A stretch of DNA of 64,000 nt from Ornithinimicrobium sediminis (GTDB lineage Bacteria > Actinomycetota > Actinomycetes > Actinomycetales > Dermatophilaceae), in contig NZ_JAJSDQ010000006.1 of assembly GCF_021272345.1 (NCBI RefSeq), forward strand, positions 1 to 64,000. The letters are read 5' to 3'. Of the stretch, positions 15,681 to 24,822 are shown one piece after another. A model generated the notes under the pieces. The model ran no database searches and was not told where the DNA came from. It worked only from the letters and a program-made list of their open reading frames with translations. Numbering within the stretch: position 1 is the stretch's first letter; each line of letters starts with the position of its first letter. The position numbers and the translations under genes were made by a program.

Positions 15681-17342
15681 GTGCTCCGCCTCACTCCGCC
15701 CCTGCGTCGCGACGGCGTCCGGCTCGCGTCCTGGGCGGCCGAGGAGCTGCCCCGGCCCCGGCCCGACGAGGCCGACCATGACTGGTTCCTGACGGCCTCC
15801 CAGCGCGGCAACGACGCCACCCGGGTGCGTCCGTGGACCGAGGGCAACGAGGCGACCCCCCTGGTGCACGGCGCCGCATACTTCGCAGCGCTGCTGCGCG
15901 CCGTGGAACCCACCGGCCCCGGCGACCGTCTCTACTTCGCGGACTGGCGGGGCGACCCGGACCAGCTGCTCGCCGACGACGGGCCGACCGCCGCGGGTCT
16001 GCTCTCGGCAGCCGCCCGCCGGGGGGTGCTGGTCAAGGGGCTGCTGTGGCGCAGCCACCTGGACCGTCTGCGTTTCTCCGTCGACCAGAACCGGACGCTG
16101 GCCGAGGACGTGAACGACGAGGGGGGTGAGGTGCTCCTCGACCAGCGGGTGCGCCCCCTGGGGAGCCACCACCAGAAGTTCTTCGTCGTCCGCCATCCCC
16201 GGCGCCCGGACGCCGACGTGGCCTTCCTGGGTGGCATCGACCTGGCCCACAGCAGGCGCGACGACGCCACCCACGGAGGCGACCCGCAGACCCAGCCCTT
16301 CGCCTCGCCGTACGGCGGCAGCCCCGCCTGGCACGACGTGCAGGTGCAGCTCCGGGGACCGGCGGTCAACGACGTGGAGGCCGTCTTCCGCGAGCGCTGG
16401 CAGGACCCGGCCGCCCTCTCGCGGCTGCCCTGGCACGTGCTGTCCGACCTGCGGCACGGCACCCGCCGCGACCCCGACGCGCTGCGCGACCCGCTGCCGG
16501 ACCCGCCGCAGGCCGGCACCTGTGCCGTCCAGCTGCTCGCCACCTACCCCAACCGCTGGCCGGGCTACCCGTTCGCTCCCGACGGTGAGCGCAGCGCCGC
16601 CCGCGGCTACGCCAAGGCGCTGAGCCGGGCGCGACGGCTGGTCTACGTCGAGGACCAGTACCTCTGGTCCACCGACGTGGCGCGGGTCTTCGCGGAGGCC
16701 CTGCGCAGGGAGCCCGACCTGCACCTCGTCGCGGTGGTCCCCCGCTACCCCGACCAGGACGGCCGCCTCAGCACGCCCGCGGCTCTCCTGGGACACGCCC
16801 GGGCCCTGGAGCTGGTGCGTGAGGCCGGTGGCGAACGGGTGCAGGTGCTGGACGTGGAGAACAAGGACGGCGAGCCCGTCTACGTGCACGCCAAGGTCTG
16901 TGTCGTGGACGACGTGTGGGCCAGCGTGGGCAGCGACAACTTCAACCGGCGCTCCTGGACGCACGACTCGGAGCTCACCGCCGCGGTGGTCGACGCGGCG
17001 CGGGACACCCGCGAGCCCGCCGACCCGGCAGGGCTGGGCGACGGTGCGCGCGTCTTCGCCCGCAACCTGCGCCTGGAGCTGTGGCGCGAGCACCTCGACC
17101 GCGACGACGACACCGGGCTGCTGGACCCCCACGCCGCCGCGCAGGCCGTGCGCGAGAGTGCCGCGGGCCTTCAGGACTGGCACGCCGGCGGCCGGGTCGG
17201 CCCTCGACCGCCCGGTCGGCTACGCCCGCACGAGGTGCAGGTCCCGCCCCGCTGGCAGCAGTGGCTGGCCTCCCCCGCCTACCGTGCGGTGTTCGACCCC
17301 GACGGACGACCACCACGGATGAAGCTGCACCGGCGCCACTGA
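15681..17342 (+). CDS. phospholipase D family protein
   Basis: A 553-residue PLD-superfamily protein with two HxK catalytic segments. The first is GSHHQKFFVV, followed by FLGGIDLAHSRRDD; the second is YVHAKVCVVDDVWASVGSDNFNRRSW. It would hydrolyse phospholipid or another phosphodiester through a covalent phospho-His. No signal peptide is visible, so it is probably cytoplasmic or peripherally membrane-bound. The GTG at 15681 (VLRLTPPLRRDGVRL) is preferred over the longer frame, whose first residues overlap the leader of the divergent small gene. Downstream is a convergent gene with an 11-base gap. Confidence 0.87.
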   Translation: MLRLTPPLRRDGVRLASWAAEELPRPRPDEADHDWFLTASQRGNDATRVRPWTEGNEATPLVHGAAYFAALLRAVEPTGPGDRLYFADWRGDPDQLLADDGPTAAGLLSAAARRGVLVKGLLWRSHLDRLRFSVDQNRTLAEDVNDEGGEVLLDQRVRPLGSHHQKFFVVRHPRRPDADVAFLGGIDLAHSRRDDATHGGDPQTQPFASPYGGSPAWHDVQVQLRGPAVNDVEAVFRERWQDPAALSRLPWHVLSDLRHGTRRDPDALRDPLPDPPQAGTCAVQLLATYPNRWPGYPFAPDGERSAARGYAKALSRARRLVYVEDQYLWSTDVARVFAEALRREPDLHLVAVVPRYPDQDGRLSTPAALLGHARALELVREAGGERVQVLDVENKDGEPVYVHAKVCVVDDVWASVGSDNFNRRSWTHDSELTAAVVDAARDTREPADPAGLGDGARVFARNLRLELWREHLDRDDDTGLLDPHAAAQAVRESAAGLQDWHAGGRVGPRPPGRLRPHEVQVPPRWQQWLASPAYRAVFDPDGRPPRMKLHRRH

Positions 17343-17353
17343 CCTGCCCGAGC

Positions 17354-17863
17354 TCAGCCCTGCCGGAAGGCGGGCCCGACCAGGGCCCGGTGGCACCGGA
17401 CGATGGTCTCGACCTGCTCCAGCGCCTGGCGCTCCAGGTGCTCGAACTCCGTGGCGTCCAGGCCCAGGTGACCGGCGTGCGTGCCGAGGGTGCGCCACAG
17501 GCCGGACTTGCCGCTGACCCCCGACTGCAGCAGCTCCAGCTCGAGCACCGGGCTCAGGGGTGAGCGGGAGAAGAGCCGTCCGTTCAGCTTCAGCCGCCCA
17601 GCGACCTCTCCGGCGCGTGCCAGCGCCTCCTTCGGCCTGCTCCGGGTCAGGCCCAGGGTCTCGATGACCTCGGCGAGCCGGCTCCGCTCCTCACGGACGT
17701 CCTGGGTGAGCTGGGCGACCTCGTCGTGGATCGGGAGGTCCTGGTAGGAGTCCCGCATGTGCTCCAGCCGGTGGAGCATCCCGGTGGCCCCGGTCAGATG
17801 GTCGCTGAGGTAGGTCCTGAGCAGTGTGCGGTCCACACCCTGGGCGGTCTGCGAGGTCGGCAT
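17354..17863 (-). CDS. conserved all-helical protein, function unknown
   Basis: A 169-residue protein predicted almost wholly alpha-helical, with segments such as LTGATGMLHRLEHMRDSYQDLP, VREERSRLAEVIETLGL and EFEHLERQALEQVETIVRCHRALVG. The spacing of helices suggests a four-helix, ferritin-like bundle, and His, Glu and Asp residues are present in several helices. Whether metal is bound cannot be told. GGGGT precedes the ATG at 17863. It is divergent from the GH13 gene, with 154 bases between starts. Confidence 0.7.
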   Translation of the reverse strand: MPTSQTAQGVDRTLLRTYLSDHLTGATGMLHRLEHMRDSYQDLPIHDEVAQLTQDVREERSRLAEVIETLGLTRSRPKEALARAGEVAGRLKLNGRLFSRSPLSPVLELELLQSGVSGKSGLWRTLGTHAGHLGLDATEFEHLERQALEQVETIVRCHRALVGPAFRQG

Positions 17864-18017
17864 CCCGGCACCCCTTCGTCTCGGTCGTCGTGGTCACTGC
17901 GGTCTCGACCACGCTATGCACCGGCGTCGCGCTGCGCATGTCAGCCGGACACGGGGCCACGACCTGCCCTCCGACGTCGTAGTCTCGGGCCATCCCCCGG
18001 TCGGCGAAGGAGCAAGG

Positions 18018-19805
18018 ATGGCGCAGAGCACGGTGCACACAGGCATGGGGGCCATCCCCCACGAGGCCGGGACGGCGTTCCGGGTCTGGGCTCCCCACGC
18101 GGGCGCGGTGGTGGTCACCGGCGACTTCGACGGCTGGTCGGGGTCGGACCATCCGCTGGCCGACGAGGGGGACGGCTACTGGTACGCCGACGTGCCCGGT
18201 GCCCACGCCGGCCAGGAGTACAAGTTCCGCATCACCCACGAGGGCCGGACCTTCGACCGGGTCGACCCGTACGCGCGACAGGTCACCAACTCGGTGGGCA
18301 ACGGCATCGTCTACGACCCCGCCGCCTTCGACTGGCAGGGCGACGACTTCGCCTGTCCGCCGCACCACGAGCTGGTCATCTACGAGACCCACGTGGGCTC
18401 CTTCGTCGGCGGTCCCGGTGGGTCCGGCAACCTCGAGCTGGTCGCCGGCAAGCTGGGCTACCTGCGCGACCTCGGCGTCAACGCGATCGAGCTCATGCCG
18501 CTCATGGAGTTCGCCGGCGACTACTCCTGGGGCTACAACCCGGCGCACATCTTCGCCGTGGAGTCCGGCTACGGAGGCCCGGACGCGCTCAAGGCCTTCG
18601 TCCGTGAGGCGCACCGCCACGGCATCGCCGTGGTCCTGGACGTCGTCTACAACCACTTCGGCCCCAGCGACCTCGACCTGTGGCAGTTCGACGGGTGGAG
18701 CGAGGGCGACAAGGGCGGCATCTACTTCTACAACGACCACCGGGCCGCCACGCCGTGGGGTGAGACACGACCGGACTACGGCCGCGAGGCGGTGCGGCGC
18801 TACATCCACGACAACGCGATGATGTGGCTGCGCGACTTCCACCTCGACGGCCTCCGGTTCGACATGACGCCGTACATGCGCAGCGTCGACGGCACGGGCA
18901 AGGACATCCCCGAGGGCTGGGAGCTCATGCGCTGGATCGCGCGGGACGCGCGCGAGCAGTTCCCGGGCCGGATCATGATCGCCGAGGACCTGCACGGTGA
19001 CCCGGCCGTCACCTCTACCGGTGACGAGGGGGCCTGCTTCCACGCACAGTGGGACACCCACTTCGTGCACCCCGTCCGCCGAGCGGTCATCGCGGAGCAC
19101 GACGGTGACCGCTCGATGGACGAGGTGGCCCACGCGATCATGTTCACCTACGGCGACACCTTCGCCCGGGTGGTCTACACGGAGTCGCACGACGAGGTCG
19201 CCAACGGCTCCGCCCGGGTGCCCCACGAGATCGCTGCGACCGACTCCTCGGGCTGGGCGGCGCAGAAGCGGGCCACGCTGGGGGCCGCGCTGGTGCTCAC
19301 CGCTCCCGGCATCCCGATGCTCTTCCAGGGTCAGGAGTTCCTCGAGGACGAGTGGTTCCGCGACGACGTCCCGCTGGACTGGCCCCGCGGTGAGCAGTTC
19401 GAGGGCGTCGTCCGCCTGTTCCGTGACCTCGTCTCGCTGCGCCGCAACCTGCAAGGGGACAGCGCCGGCCTGACCGGCCGGCACACGCGACTGCTCCATG
19501 TCGACGACCACGCCAAGCTGCTCGTCTTCCAGCGCGCCACCGACCACGACGAGCACGCCGTCGTCGTCGCCAACCTCAGCGGCCGGCCACTGGAGGCCCA
19601 GCAGGTCGGTATGCCGCACGCAGGACAGTGGCGGCTGCGCTGCAACTCCGACGCCTCCACCTACAGCGCGCTGTTCGGCGGGCACGCCGCGCACGACCTC
19701 CAGGCGCACGAGCTCAGCGATGAGCACGACCACCCCGCGTACGCCTCGGTCGACGTGGGGCCCTACACGGTGCTCGTCTACACCCCCCAGCGGGATGCTC
19801 AGTAG
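18018..19805 (+). CDS. GH13 alpha-glucan-active enzyme (branching-enzyme-like)
   Basis: A 595-residue protein: an N-terminal CBM48-like beta domain (FRVWAPHAGAVVVTGDFDGW, residues 16-35), a GH13 TIM barrel, and a C-terminal beta domain. The catalytic residues are in place: nucleophile Asp282 in GLRFDMT, acid Glu323 in MIAEDLH and Asp392 in ESHDEVANG. The domain layout is that of the short 1,4-alpha-glucan branching proteins, and the shorter length argues against standard GlgB. An amylase or trehalohydrolase role is possible. AAGGAG at 18006-18011 fixes the start at 18018. A TAGTCT -10 lies about 35 bases upstream. Confidence 0.82.
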   Translation: MAQSTVHTGMGAIPHEAGTAFRVWAPHAGAVVVTGDFDGWSGSDHPLADEGDGYWYADVPGAHAGQEYKFRITHEGRTFDRVDPYARQVTNSVGNGIVYDPAAFDWQGDDFACPPHHELVIYETHVGSFVGGPGGSGNLELVAGKLGYLRDLGVNAIELMPLMEFAGDYSWGYNPAHIFAVESGYGGPDALKAFVREAHRHGIAVVLDVVYNHFGPSDLDLWQFDGWSEGDKGGIYFYNDHRAATPWGETRPDYGREAVRRYIHDNAMMWLRDFHLDGLRFDMTPYMRSVDGTGKDIPEGWELMRWIARDAREQFPGRIMIAEDLHGDPAVTSTGDEGACFHAQWDTHFVHPVRRAVIAEHDGDRSMDEVAHAIMFTYGDTFARVVYTESHDEVANGSARVPHEIAATDSSGWAAQKRATLGAALVLTAPGIPMLFQGQEFLEDEWFRDDVPLDWPRGEQFEGVVRLFRDLVSLRRNLQGDSAGLTGRHTRLLHVDDHAKLLVFQRATDHDEHAVVVANLSGRPLEAQQVGMPHAGQWRLRCNSDASTYSALFGGHAAHDLQAHELSDEHDHPAYASVDVGPYTVLVYTPQRDAQ

Positions 19806-19814
19806 GCCGGTTGC

Positions 19815-20618
19815 TCAGTAGACCGTGAGGCCACGTGCTGCGAACTGGGCACGGGCACGCGCAAGCAGGGCCGCGTCCGGAGGCGAGGTCCCCGTCAGTG
19901 CGTAGTCCATGCCCAGGCGCTCCCACTTCTCACGCCCCATCTGGTGGAAGGGCAGCACCTCGACGCGGGACACGCTCGTCATCGCTGCGACGTGGTCGGC
20001 CACCCGCGCCACGTCGTCGACCGCGTCGGTCAGTCCCGGCACGAGGACGAACCGCACCCAGATCTCGGTGCCCCGCTCGGACAGGCGCCGCCCGAAGTCG
20101 AGCGTCGGCTGCAGGTCCCGGCCGGTCACGTGACGGGAGGTCGCGTCGTCCCCGGACTTGACGTCCAGCAGCACCAGGTCGACGTCGTCGAGCAGCGCGT
20201 CGGACGCGTTCGCCCCCAGGAAGCCCGAGGTGTCCACCGCGGTGTGCACCCCCAGCTCGCGGGCACCGCGCAGCAGCCGTGCCAGGAAGGCCGGCTGCAT
20301 CAGGGGCTCACCTCCGGAGACGGTCAGGCCTCCCCCGGCAGCCCGGAACACCGGCAGGTAGCGGTGGAGCCTCCGCAGCACCTCGGTGACCTCGACCCGC
20401 TGCCCGTCCCGCATCCGCATCGTGTCGGGGTTGTGGCAGTAGAGACACCGCAGGGGGCACCCGGCGAGGAAGACGGTCAGCCGCGTCCCAGGCCCGTCCA
20501 CCGCGGTGACGAGCTCCCACGAGTGCACGGAGCCGACCGCGCCCGTGCGGACGCCGCTGAGCAGCTCCCTGTGCATGAGCGTGCCGACGGCGAGCGGGGC
20601 CGCCGGTCCGGCGTTCAC
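19815..20618 (-). CDS. pflA: pyruvate formate-lyase activating enzyme
   Basis: A 267-residue radical SAM enzyme that installs the glycyl radical on PflB under anaerobic conditions. The cluster-binding Cx3Cx2C is CPLRCLYC (Cys54, 58, 61), followed by the SAM-binding GGEPLMQ, and it ends in the usual PflA pattern with EVLPFHQMGREKWERLG. GTG at 20618, 10 bases after the pflB stop, is taken as the start; ATG at 20576 is an alternative giving 253 residues. It is second in the pflB-pflA operon. Confidence 0.92.
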   Translation of the reverse strand: MNAGPAAPLAVGTLMHRELLSGVRTGAVGSVHSWELVTAVDGPGTRLTVFLAGCPLRCLYCHNPDTMRMRDGQRVEVTEVLRRLHRYLPVFRAAGGGLTVSGGEPLMQPAFLARLLRGARELGVHTAVDTSGFLGANASDALLDDVDLVLLDVKSGDDATSRHVTGRDLQPTLDFGRRLSERGTEIWVRFVLVPGLTDAVDDVARVADHVAAMTSVSRVEVLPFHQMGREKWERLGMDYALTGTSPPDAALLARARAQFAARGLTVY

Positions 20619-20628
20619 GGCATACCGT

Positions 20629-22890
20629 TCACGACGCGCCGTGGAACGTCCGGGAGAGCACGTCGAGCTGCTGCTCGCGGGTGAGGCGCACGAAGTTGAC
20701 GGCATACCCGGACACCCGGATGGTCAGCTGCGGGTAGCGCTCGGGGTGCGCCATGGCGTCCTCCAGCGTGTCCCGGTTGAGCACGTTGATGTTCATGTGG
20801 AAGCCGGAGGCGTCCATGTAGGCGTCGAGCAGCCCGACCAGGTGGGTGACCTGCTCCTCGACCGTCCGCCCCAGCGCGGAGGGCACCACGGTGCTGGTGA
20901 GCGAGATCCCGTCCTGGGCCTGCTCGTACGGCAGCTTCGCCACGGACAGGGCCGAGGCCAGCATGCCGTGGGTGTCCCGCCCGTTCATCGGGTTGGCGCC
21001 CGGGGCGAACGGCTCACCGGCCCGCCGGCCGTCCGGGGTGTTGCCCGTGGCCTTGCCGTAGACGACGTTGGACGTGATCGTCAGCACCGACTGGGTGTGC
21101 ACGGCGCCGCGGTAGGTCGGCAGCCTCCGGATCTTGGCCATGAACCGCTCCACCAGCATGACGGCGATGGCGTCGACCCGGTCGTCGTCGTTGCCGTATG
21201 CCGGGAAGTCACCCTCGACCAGGTAGTCCACCACCAGCCCGGTGTGGTCCCGGACGGGGCGCACCGTGGCGTACCGGATCGCGGACAGCGAGTCCGCAGC
21301 CACGCTCAGCCCGGCGATCCCGCAGGCCAGCGTGCGGAGCACCTCGCGGTCGTGCAGCGCCATCTCGAGCCGCTCGTAGGCGTACTTGTCGTGCATGTAG
21401 TGGATGCAGTTGAGCGCGTCCACGTAGGTCGCGGCCAGCCAGTCCAGCAGGCGGTCGTAGCGACCGAGGACGTCGTCGTAGTCGAGCACCTCGCCCCGCA
21501 CCGGCTCACCGACCGGCGCCACCTGCTCGCCGGTGACCTCGTCGCGCCCGCCGTTGACCGCGTAGAGCAGCGCCTTGGCCAGGTTGACCCGCGCCCCGAA
21601 GAACTGCATCTGCCTGCCCACGGCCATCGGGGAGACACAGCACGCGATGGCGGCGTCGTCACCCCAGGCACCGCGGATGTGGGCGTCGGACTCGTACTGG
21701 ATCGCCGAGGTGTCGATGGAGGCCTGGGCGCAGAACCGCTTGAAGCCCTCGGGCAGCTGCTCGTGCCACAGGACCGTGAGGTTGGGCTCGGGTGCCGGCC
21801 CGAGGTTGTACAGCGTCTGCAGGACCCGGAAGGAGGTCCGCGTCACCAGCGGCCGGCCGTCCTCCCCCAGCCCACCGATCGACTCGGTCACCCACGTGGG
21901 GTCCCCGGAGAAGAGCTGGTCGTACTCCGGCGTGCGCAGGAAGCGCACGATGCGCAGCTTGACCACGAGGTCGTCGACGAGCTCCTGCGCCTGCTCCTCG
22001 GTCAGGACCCCCGCCTGCAGGTCTCGCTCGATGAAGATGTCGAGGAAGGTCGAGGTGCGCCCCAGCGACATCGCGGCACCGTTCTGCTCCTTCACCGCAG
22101 CCAGGTAGCCCAGGTACAGCCACTGCACGGCCTCGTAGGCGCTGGCTGCCGGCCGGGAGACGTCACACCCGTAGCCTGCAGCCATGTCCACCAGCTCGCC
22201 GAGGGCACGCACCTGCTCGGCCAGCTCCTCCCGGTCGCGGATGACGTGCTCGGTGGAGCGCAGCGCGTCCAGCTCGGCCCGCTCGGCCTGCTTGGCGGTG
22301 ACCAGGGCGTCCACACCGTAGAGCGCCACCCGGCGGTAGTCGCCGATGATGCGGCCGCGCCCGTAGGCGTCGGGGAGACCGGTCACCAGGCCTGCCTTGC
22401 GCGCCGCCCGCACATCAGGCGGGTAGACGTCGAAGACGCCGGCGTTGTGGGTCTTGCGGTAGGTCGTGAAGATGGTCCGCAGCACCGGGTCGACCGGGTA
22501 GCCGTAGGTCTCCAGCGCGGTCTCCACCATGCGCCAGCCCCCGTAGGGCATGATCGCCCGCTTCAGCGGAGCGTCCGTCTGGAGGCCCACCACGATCTCG
22601 TCCTCGCGGTCGATGTACCCCGGGGCGTGGGCGGTGATGCCCGCCGGCGTCGACGGGTCGACGTCGTAGACGCCCTTGGCACGCTCCTCGGGGAGCATGG
22701 CCGTCAGGGTCCCCCACAGCCTGGTGGTGCGAGGGGTGGGCCCGGAGAGGAAGTCCGCATCCCCGGCATACGGCGTGTAGCAGCGCTGGATGAAGTCGCG
22801 GACGTCGATGTGGTCCTGCCACGGACCGGGCGCGAAGCCTCTCCAGGCGTGCTGGGTGGCGCTGACGCTCTCGACGTGGGTGCTGACCAT
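20629..22890 (-). CDS. pflB: formate C-acetyltransferase (pyruvate formate-lyase)
   Basis: A 753-residue glycyl radical enzyme that cleaves pyruvate with CoA into acetyl-CoA and formate, feeding Pta-AckA. The paired catalytic cysteines are at residues 417-418 (IACCVSPM), almost exactly the E. coli numbering. The radical glycine is Gly728 in RVSGYAVNF near the C-terminus. The protein is oxygen-sensitive, so its presence implies life at low oxygen. GGGAGGAACC before the ATG at 22890 rejects the longer frame. Expression is probably controlled by the promoter and LacI-type palindrome at 23007-23035. Confidence 0.96.
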   Translation of the reverse strand: MVSTHVESVSATQHAWRGFAPGPWQDHIDVRDFIQRCYTPYAGDADFLSGPTPRTTRLWGTLTAMLPEERAKGVYDVDPSTPAGITAHAPGYIDREDEIVVGLQTDAPLKRAIMPYGGWRMVETALETYGYPVDPVLRTIFTTYRKTHNAGVFDVYPPDVRAARKAGLVTGLPDAYGRGRIIGDYRRVALYGVDALVTAKQAERAELDALRSTEHVIRDREELAEQVRALGELVDMAAGYGCDVSRPAASAYEAVQWLYLGYLAAVKEQNGAAMSLGRTSTFLDIFIERDLQAGVLTEEQAQELVDDLVVKLRIVRFLRTPEYDQLFSGDPTWVTESIGGLGEDGRPLVTRTSFRVLQTLYNLGPAPEPNLTVLWHEQLPEGFKRFCAQASIDTSAIQYESDAHIRGAWGDDAAIACCVSPMAVGRQMQFFGARVNLAKALLYAVNGGRDEVTGEQVAPVGEPVRGEVLDYDDVLGRYDRLLDWLAATYVDALNCIHYMHDKYAYERLEMALHDREVLRTLACGIAGLSVAADSLSAIRYATVRPVRDHTGLVVDYLVEGDFPAYGNDDDRVDAIAVMLVERFMAKIRRLPTYRGAVHTQSVLTITSNVVYGKATGNTPDGRRAGEPFAPGANPMNGRDTHGMLASALSVAKLPYEQAQDGISLTSTVVPSALGRTVEEQVTHLVGLLDAYMDASGFHMNINVLNRDTLEDAMAHPERYPQLTIRVSGYAVNFVRLTREQQLDVLSRTFHGAS

Positions 22891-22980
22891 GGTTCCTCCC
22901 AGGACACGGTCTCGGTGACCGTATGGTGCGGGAGCGGTCCTGTGTCGGACGGCGCTGGCCGGCGCGGTGCCGCTGCTCCC

Positions 22981-23000
22981 GAGGGCGGTCTCACGCCCTC
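22981..23000 (-). other. 5' stem-loop at the predicted start of the pflBA transcript
   Basis: GAGGGCG and CGCCCTC form a 7-bp hairpin that would begin at about the first transcribed base from the -10 box at 23007-23012. The leader is then about 110 nt. It could protect the 5' end or be a regulatory element. Confidence 0.45.
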
Positions 23001-23006
23001 GGACCC

Positions 23007-23035
23007 ATTCTACCGAAAGCGCTTTCACCCGTCAG
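23007..23035 (-). promoter_or_regulatory. pflBA promoter with a LacI-family operator in its spacer
   Basis: On the minus strand, CTGACG (23030-23035) and TAGAAT (23007-23012) are spaced by 17 bases, each close to the sigma-70 consensus. The perfect 12-base palindrome GAAAGCGCTTTC (23015-23026) fills the spacer. This sequence has the central CG and symmetry of LacI/GalR-type operators, so binding would directly occlude RNA polymerase. The cognate repressor is not in the window. Confidence 0.7.
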
Positions 23036-23084
23036 CGGTGCGCGAGGTGATCTCGGTCGCACCCGCTCCCTCGCAGGCCTTGCG

Positions 23085-23306
23085 TCAGTGAGGCACCAGC
23101 TCGTCCTCGTCCTCCTCGCCCGCCCGGAGCACAACCTCGTGACGCCGTCGCAGCTCGGTGATGGCGCTCTGCTGGTGGAAGAGCCGAGACTGCGGGCCGG
23201 CGCAGCCGGCCTCGGCGCACCAGTGCCTCTCCTCCACCCGGCCGCAGTCCTCGATGCGGGCCAGCTCCTGGATGAGCTCGCGCACCGACATGCCGACGAC
23301 GTCCAT
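23085..23306 (-). CDS. small acidic protein, function unknown
   Basis: A 73-residue protein beginning MDVVGMSVRELIQELARIEDCG. It has three or four cysteines in the first half (EDCG, HWCAEAGC) and a helical, acidic C-terminus (RHEVVLRAGEEDEDELVPH). The Cys spacing could hold a metal, but no known zinc motif fits. AGGTGG lies upstream of the ATG at 23306; ATG at 23291 and a much longer frame from 23354 are alternatives. It lies upstream of, and in the same direction as, pflBA, whose promoter starts 50 bases after its stop. Confidence 0.5.
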   Translation of the reverse strand: MDVVGMSVRELIQELARIEDCGRVEERHWCAEAGCAGPQSRLFHQQSAITELRRRHEVVLRAGEEDEDELVPH

Positions 23307-23398
23307 GCGCCACCACCTGCCCCACTGCTGCCAGTCCCTAGGACGCACCTTCATGACCCGGCGGCGGCGTCGGGTCGGCAACCGCAACCCAGGCGGCC

Positions 23399-23404
23399 TA
23401 CAGT
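23399..23404 (+). promoter_or_regulatory. -10 box of the 23411 gene (leaderless arrangement)
   Basis: TACAGT ends 6 bases before the ATG at 23411, and no ribosome binding site is present. Confidence 0.45.
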
Positions 23405-23410
23405 CGGACG

Positions 23411-23584
23411 ATGACGCAGGCACACCCGGACGACCGGGACGACAAGGACGGCACGGACACGGACGAGCAGGAGGGACAGGTCTCCGAGGCAGGCTCCGGC
23501 GCTCCGGACAGCGAGGCCGCCATGGGAGGTGCGGACAGCGTCCCGGACACCCCCGACAACAACCCGCTCCCGCCCTCGCACTGA
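23411..23584 (+). CDS. 57-residue acidic, disordered protein
   Basis: The ORF starts ATG 23411 directly behind a TACAGT -10 box and stops at TGA 23582-23584, before a long hairpin terminator. The product is dominated by Asp, Glu, Gly, Ser and Pro, with no hydrophobic core, and ends DTPDNNPLPPSH. It is probably intrinsically disordered. No family is recognised. The start-site architecture and the terminator support expression, but the composition also allows a chance ORF. Confidence 0.45.
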   Translation: MTQAHPDDRDDKDGTDTDEQEGQVSEAGSGAPDSEAAMGGADSVPDTPDNNPLPPSH

Positions 23585-23599
23585 CGCACGCGAGGCCCC

Positions 23600-23639
23600 A
23601 CACAGCGACGGCACGGCGACCGCCGTGCCGTCGCTGTGT
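23600..23639. terminator. strong bidirectional terminator hairpin
   Basis: A 40-base near-perfect inverted repeat (ACACAGCGACGG...CCGTCGCTGTGT) gives an 18-bp stem with a 4-base loop between two convergent small genes. It can terminate both, though T-tracts are weak. Confidence 0.85.
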
Positions 23640-23654
23640 CCTGTGTTTGCGGGG

Positions 23655-23900
23655 TCAGCCCTGCGGCTGGGTGTTGTCGGTGCCCCCCAGCCGGCGCAGG
23701 AACTCGTGGCACTGCTGGGCGCGCCGGGAGTCCTCGTCCATGACCTGCTCGAAGAACGAGGCGATCTCGTCCTGGCCGGCGTTGCGGGCGTCCCGGACGT
23801 ACTGCCCGTAGTCGTGCCCGGCCTTGAGTGCGTGGTACTGCACCGAGATGAGGTCGAAGGTGACGTCGTCGAACCCGGTTTCGCCGGTTGCCATGCGCAT
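23655..23900 (-). CDS. small helical protein, function unknown
   Basis: An 81-residue protein (MRMATGETGFDDVTFDLIS start) rich in helix-forming residues: YHALKAGHDYGQYVRDARNAGQ, EIASFFEQVMDEDSRR and AQQCHEFLRRLGG. It looks like a short ferritin-like or four-helix fragment of the kind seen in many actinobacterial genomes. AAGGGAG precedes the ATG at 23900, which sets the start. It is convergent with the 57-residue gene and shares its terminator. Confidence 0.7.
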   Translation of the reverse strand: MRMATGETGFDDVTFDLISVQYHALKAGHDYGQYVRDARNAGQDEIASFFEQVMDEDSRRAQQCHEFLRRLGGTDNTQPQG

Positions 23901-24072
23901 GCTCCCTTCTCTCACCGCCAACCGCGTGGGTGCGGCGCACCGAGGGCCCCGATGCCCTCGGCCGGGTCCGCGGGACCTTGGCCGTGGCTCCACGCTAGGG
24001 AGACGGCGGCGGGTCGCAAGCCGAGACGACACGCCTTCGGCCAGTGACCGAGCTCCTCTCGGCGGACGGCCC

Positions 24073-24822
24073 TCAGCCGGACGACGCGATGCCGTGGACC
24101 GGCACCTCCACGGTCCCCGTCGGGTCAGCGGGGACCTTCCGCGTGGTGACGAGGTCCTCGGCGATGTCGTGGAGCTTCTGGTTGCGGTTGCGCGAGAGCC
24201 GGGTCAGCAGGGCAAAAGCCTGGTCGGCATCGAGCCCGAAGCGCTCCATGAGGATGCCCTCGGCCTGACCGATCGTCGTGCGCGTGGCCACGGCGATCTT
24301 GAGGTGGTCGGCCTGCTCCCGCGCTGCCAGGGCAACCGCGGCCTGGCCGGCCAGCACCTGGCCCTCCAGGATGTCCTCCTCCGTGAAGGCCCCGACGTCG
24401 AACCCGTACAGGTTCAGCGCGCCGATCACGCCCGTGCCGGTGAACAACCGGTAGGACACCATCGACCGGAGGCCCAGCTCCTCCACGACGCGCGGGGCCC
24501 ACCGGGACCACCGCGTCTCCACCGTGAGGTCGGCGCTGGCGACATCGTCCTGCCCCGGGCTCAACGCGTCGAGGCAGGGACCTTCGCCGAGCTCGTACTG
24601 CCAGCGGTCCGCCTGGTCGACGGTGCTGTGCGAGCTCGCGACCGTCGAGACCTGTCCGCGGCGACAGAGGCTGATGCCCGCTGCGGAGCAGCCACTGACC
24701 AGGGTGACCGCGAGCTCGACGGCGACCTCTGCCGTCATGGCCACATCGCGCTCGGCGTGCAACAGTCGGGCCACCTCGGCGGCATGCTCCAGCAGGTCTC
24801 GTGCACCGCTGTCCACGGTCAT
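24073..24822 (-). CDS. GAF-ANTAR domain transcription antiterminator
   Basis: A 249-residue regulator. Residues from about 25 to 165 form a GAF sensor domain (VSTVASSHSTVDQADRWQYELGEGPC, then VGAFTEEDILEGQVLAGQAAVAL). Residues from about 175 form an ANTAR RNA-binding domain (TIGQAEGILMERFGLDADQAFALLTRLSRNRNQKLHDIA). ANTAR domains bind paired hairpins in leader RNAs and prevent termination. The ligand and target are unknown. GAGGAGG 6 bases before the ATG at 24822 decides the start against longer frames. Confidence 0.92.
   Translation of the reverse strand: MTVDSGARDLLEHAAEVARLLHAERDVAMTAEVAVELAVTLVSGCSAAGISLCRRGQVSTVASSHSTVDQADRWQYELGEGPCLDALSPGQDDVASADLTVETRWSRWAPRVVEELGLRSMVSYRLFTGTGVIGALNLYGFDVGAFTEEDILEGQVLAGQAAVALAAREQADHLKIAVATRTTIGQAEGILMERFGLDADQAFALLTRLSRNRNQKLHDIAEDLVTTRKVPADPTGTVEVPVHGIASSG

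Noticed and set aside
20506-23091. 861-codon plus-strand frame opposite pflBA
   Set aside because: It is antisense to pflB, which has perfect catalytic motifs; the frame is a high-GC artefact.
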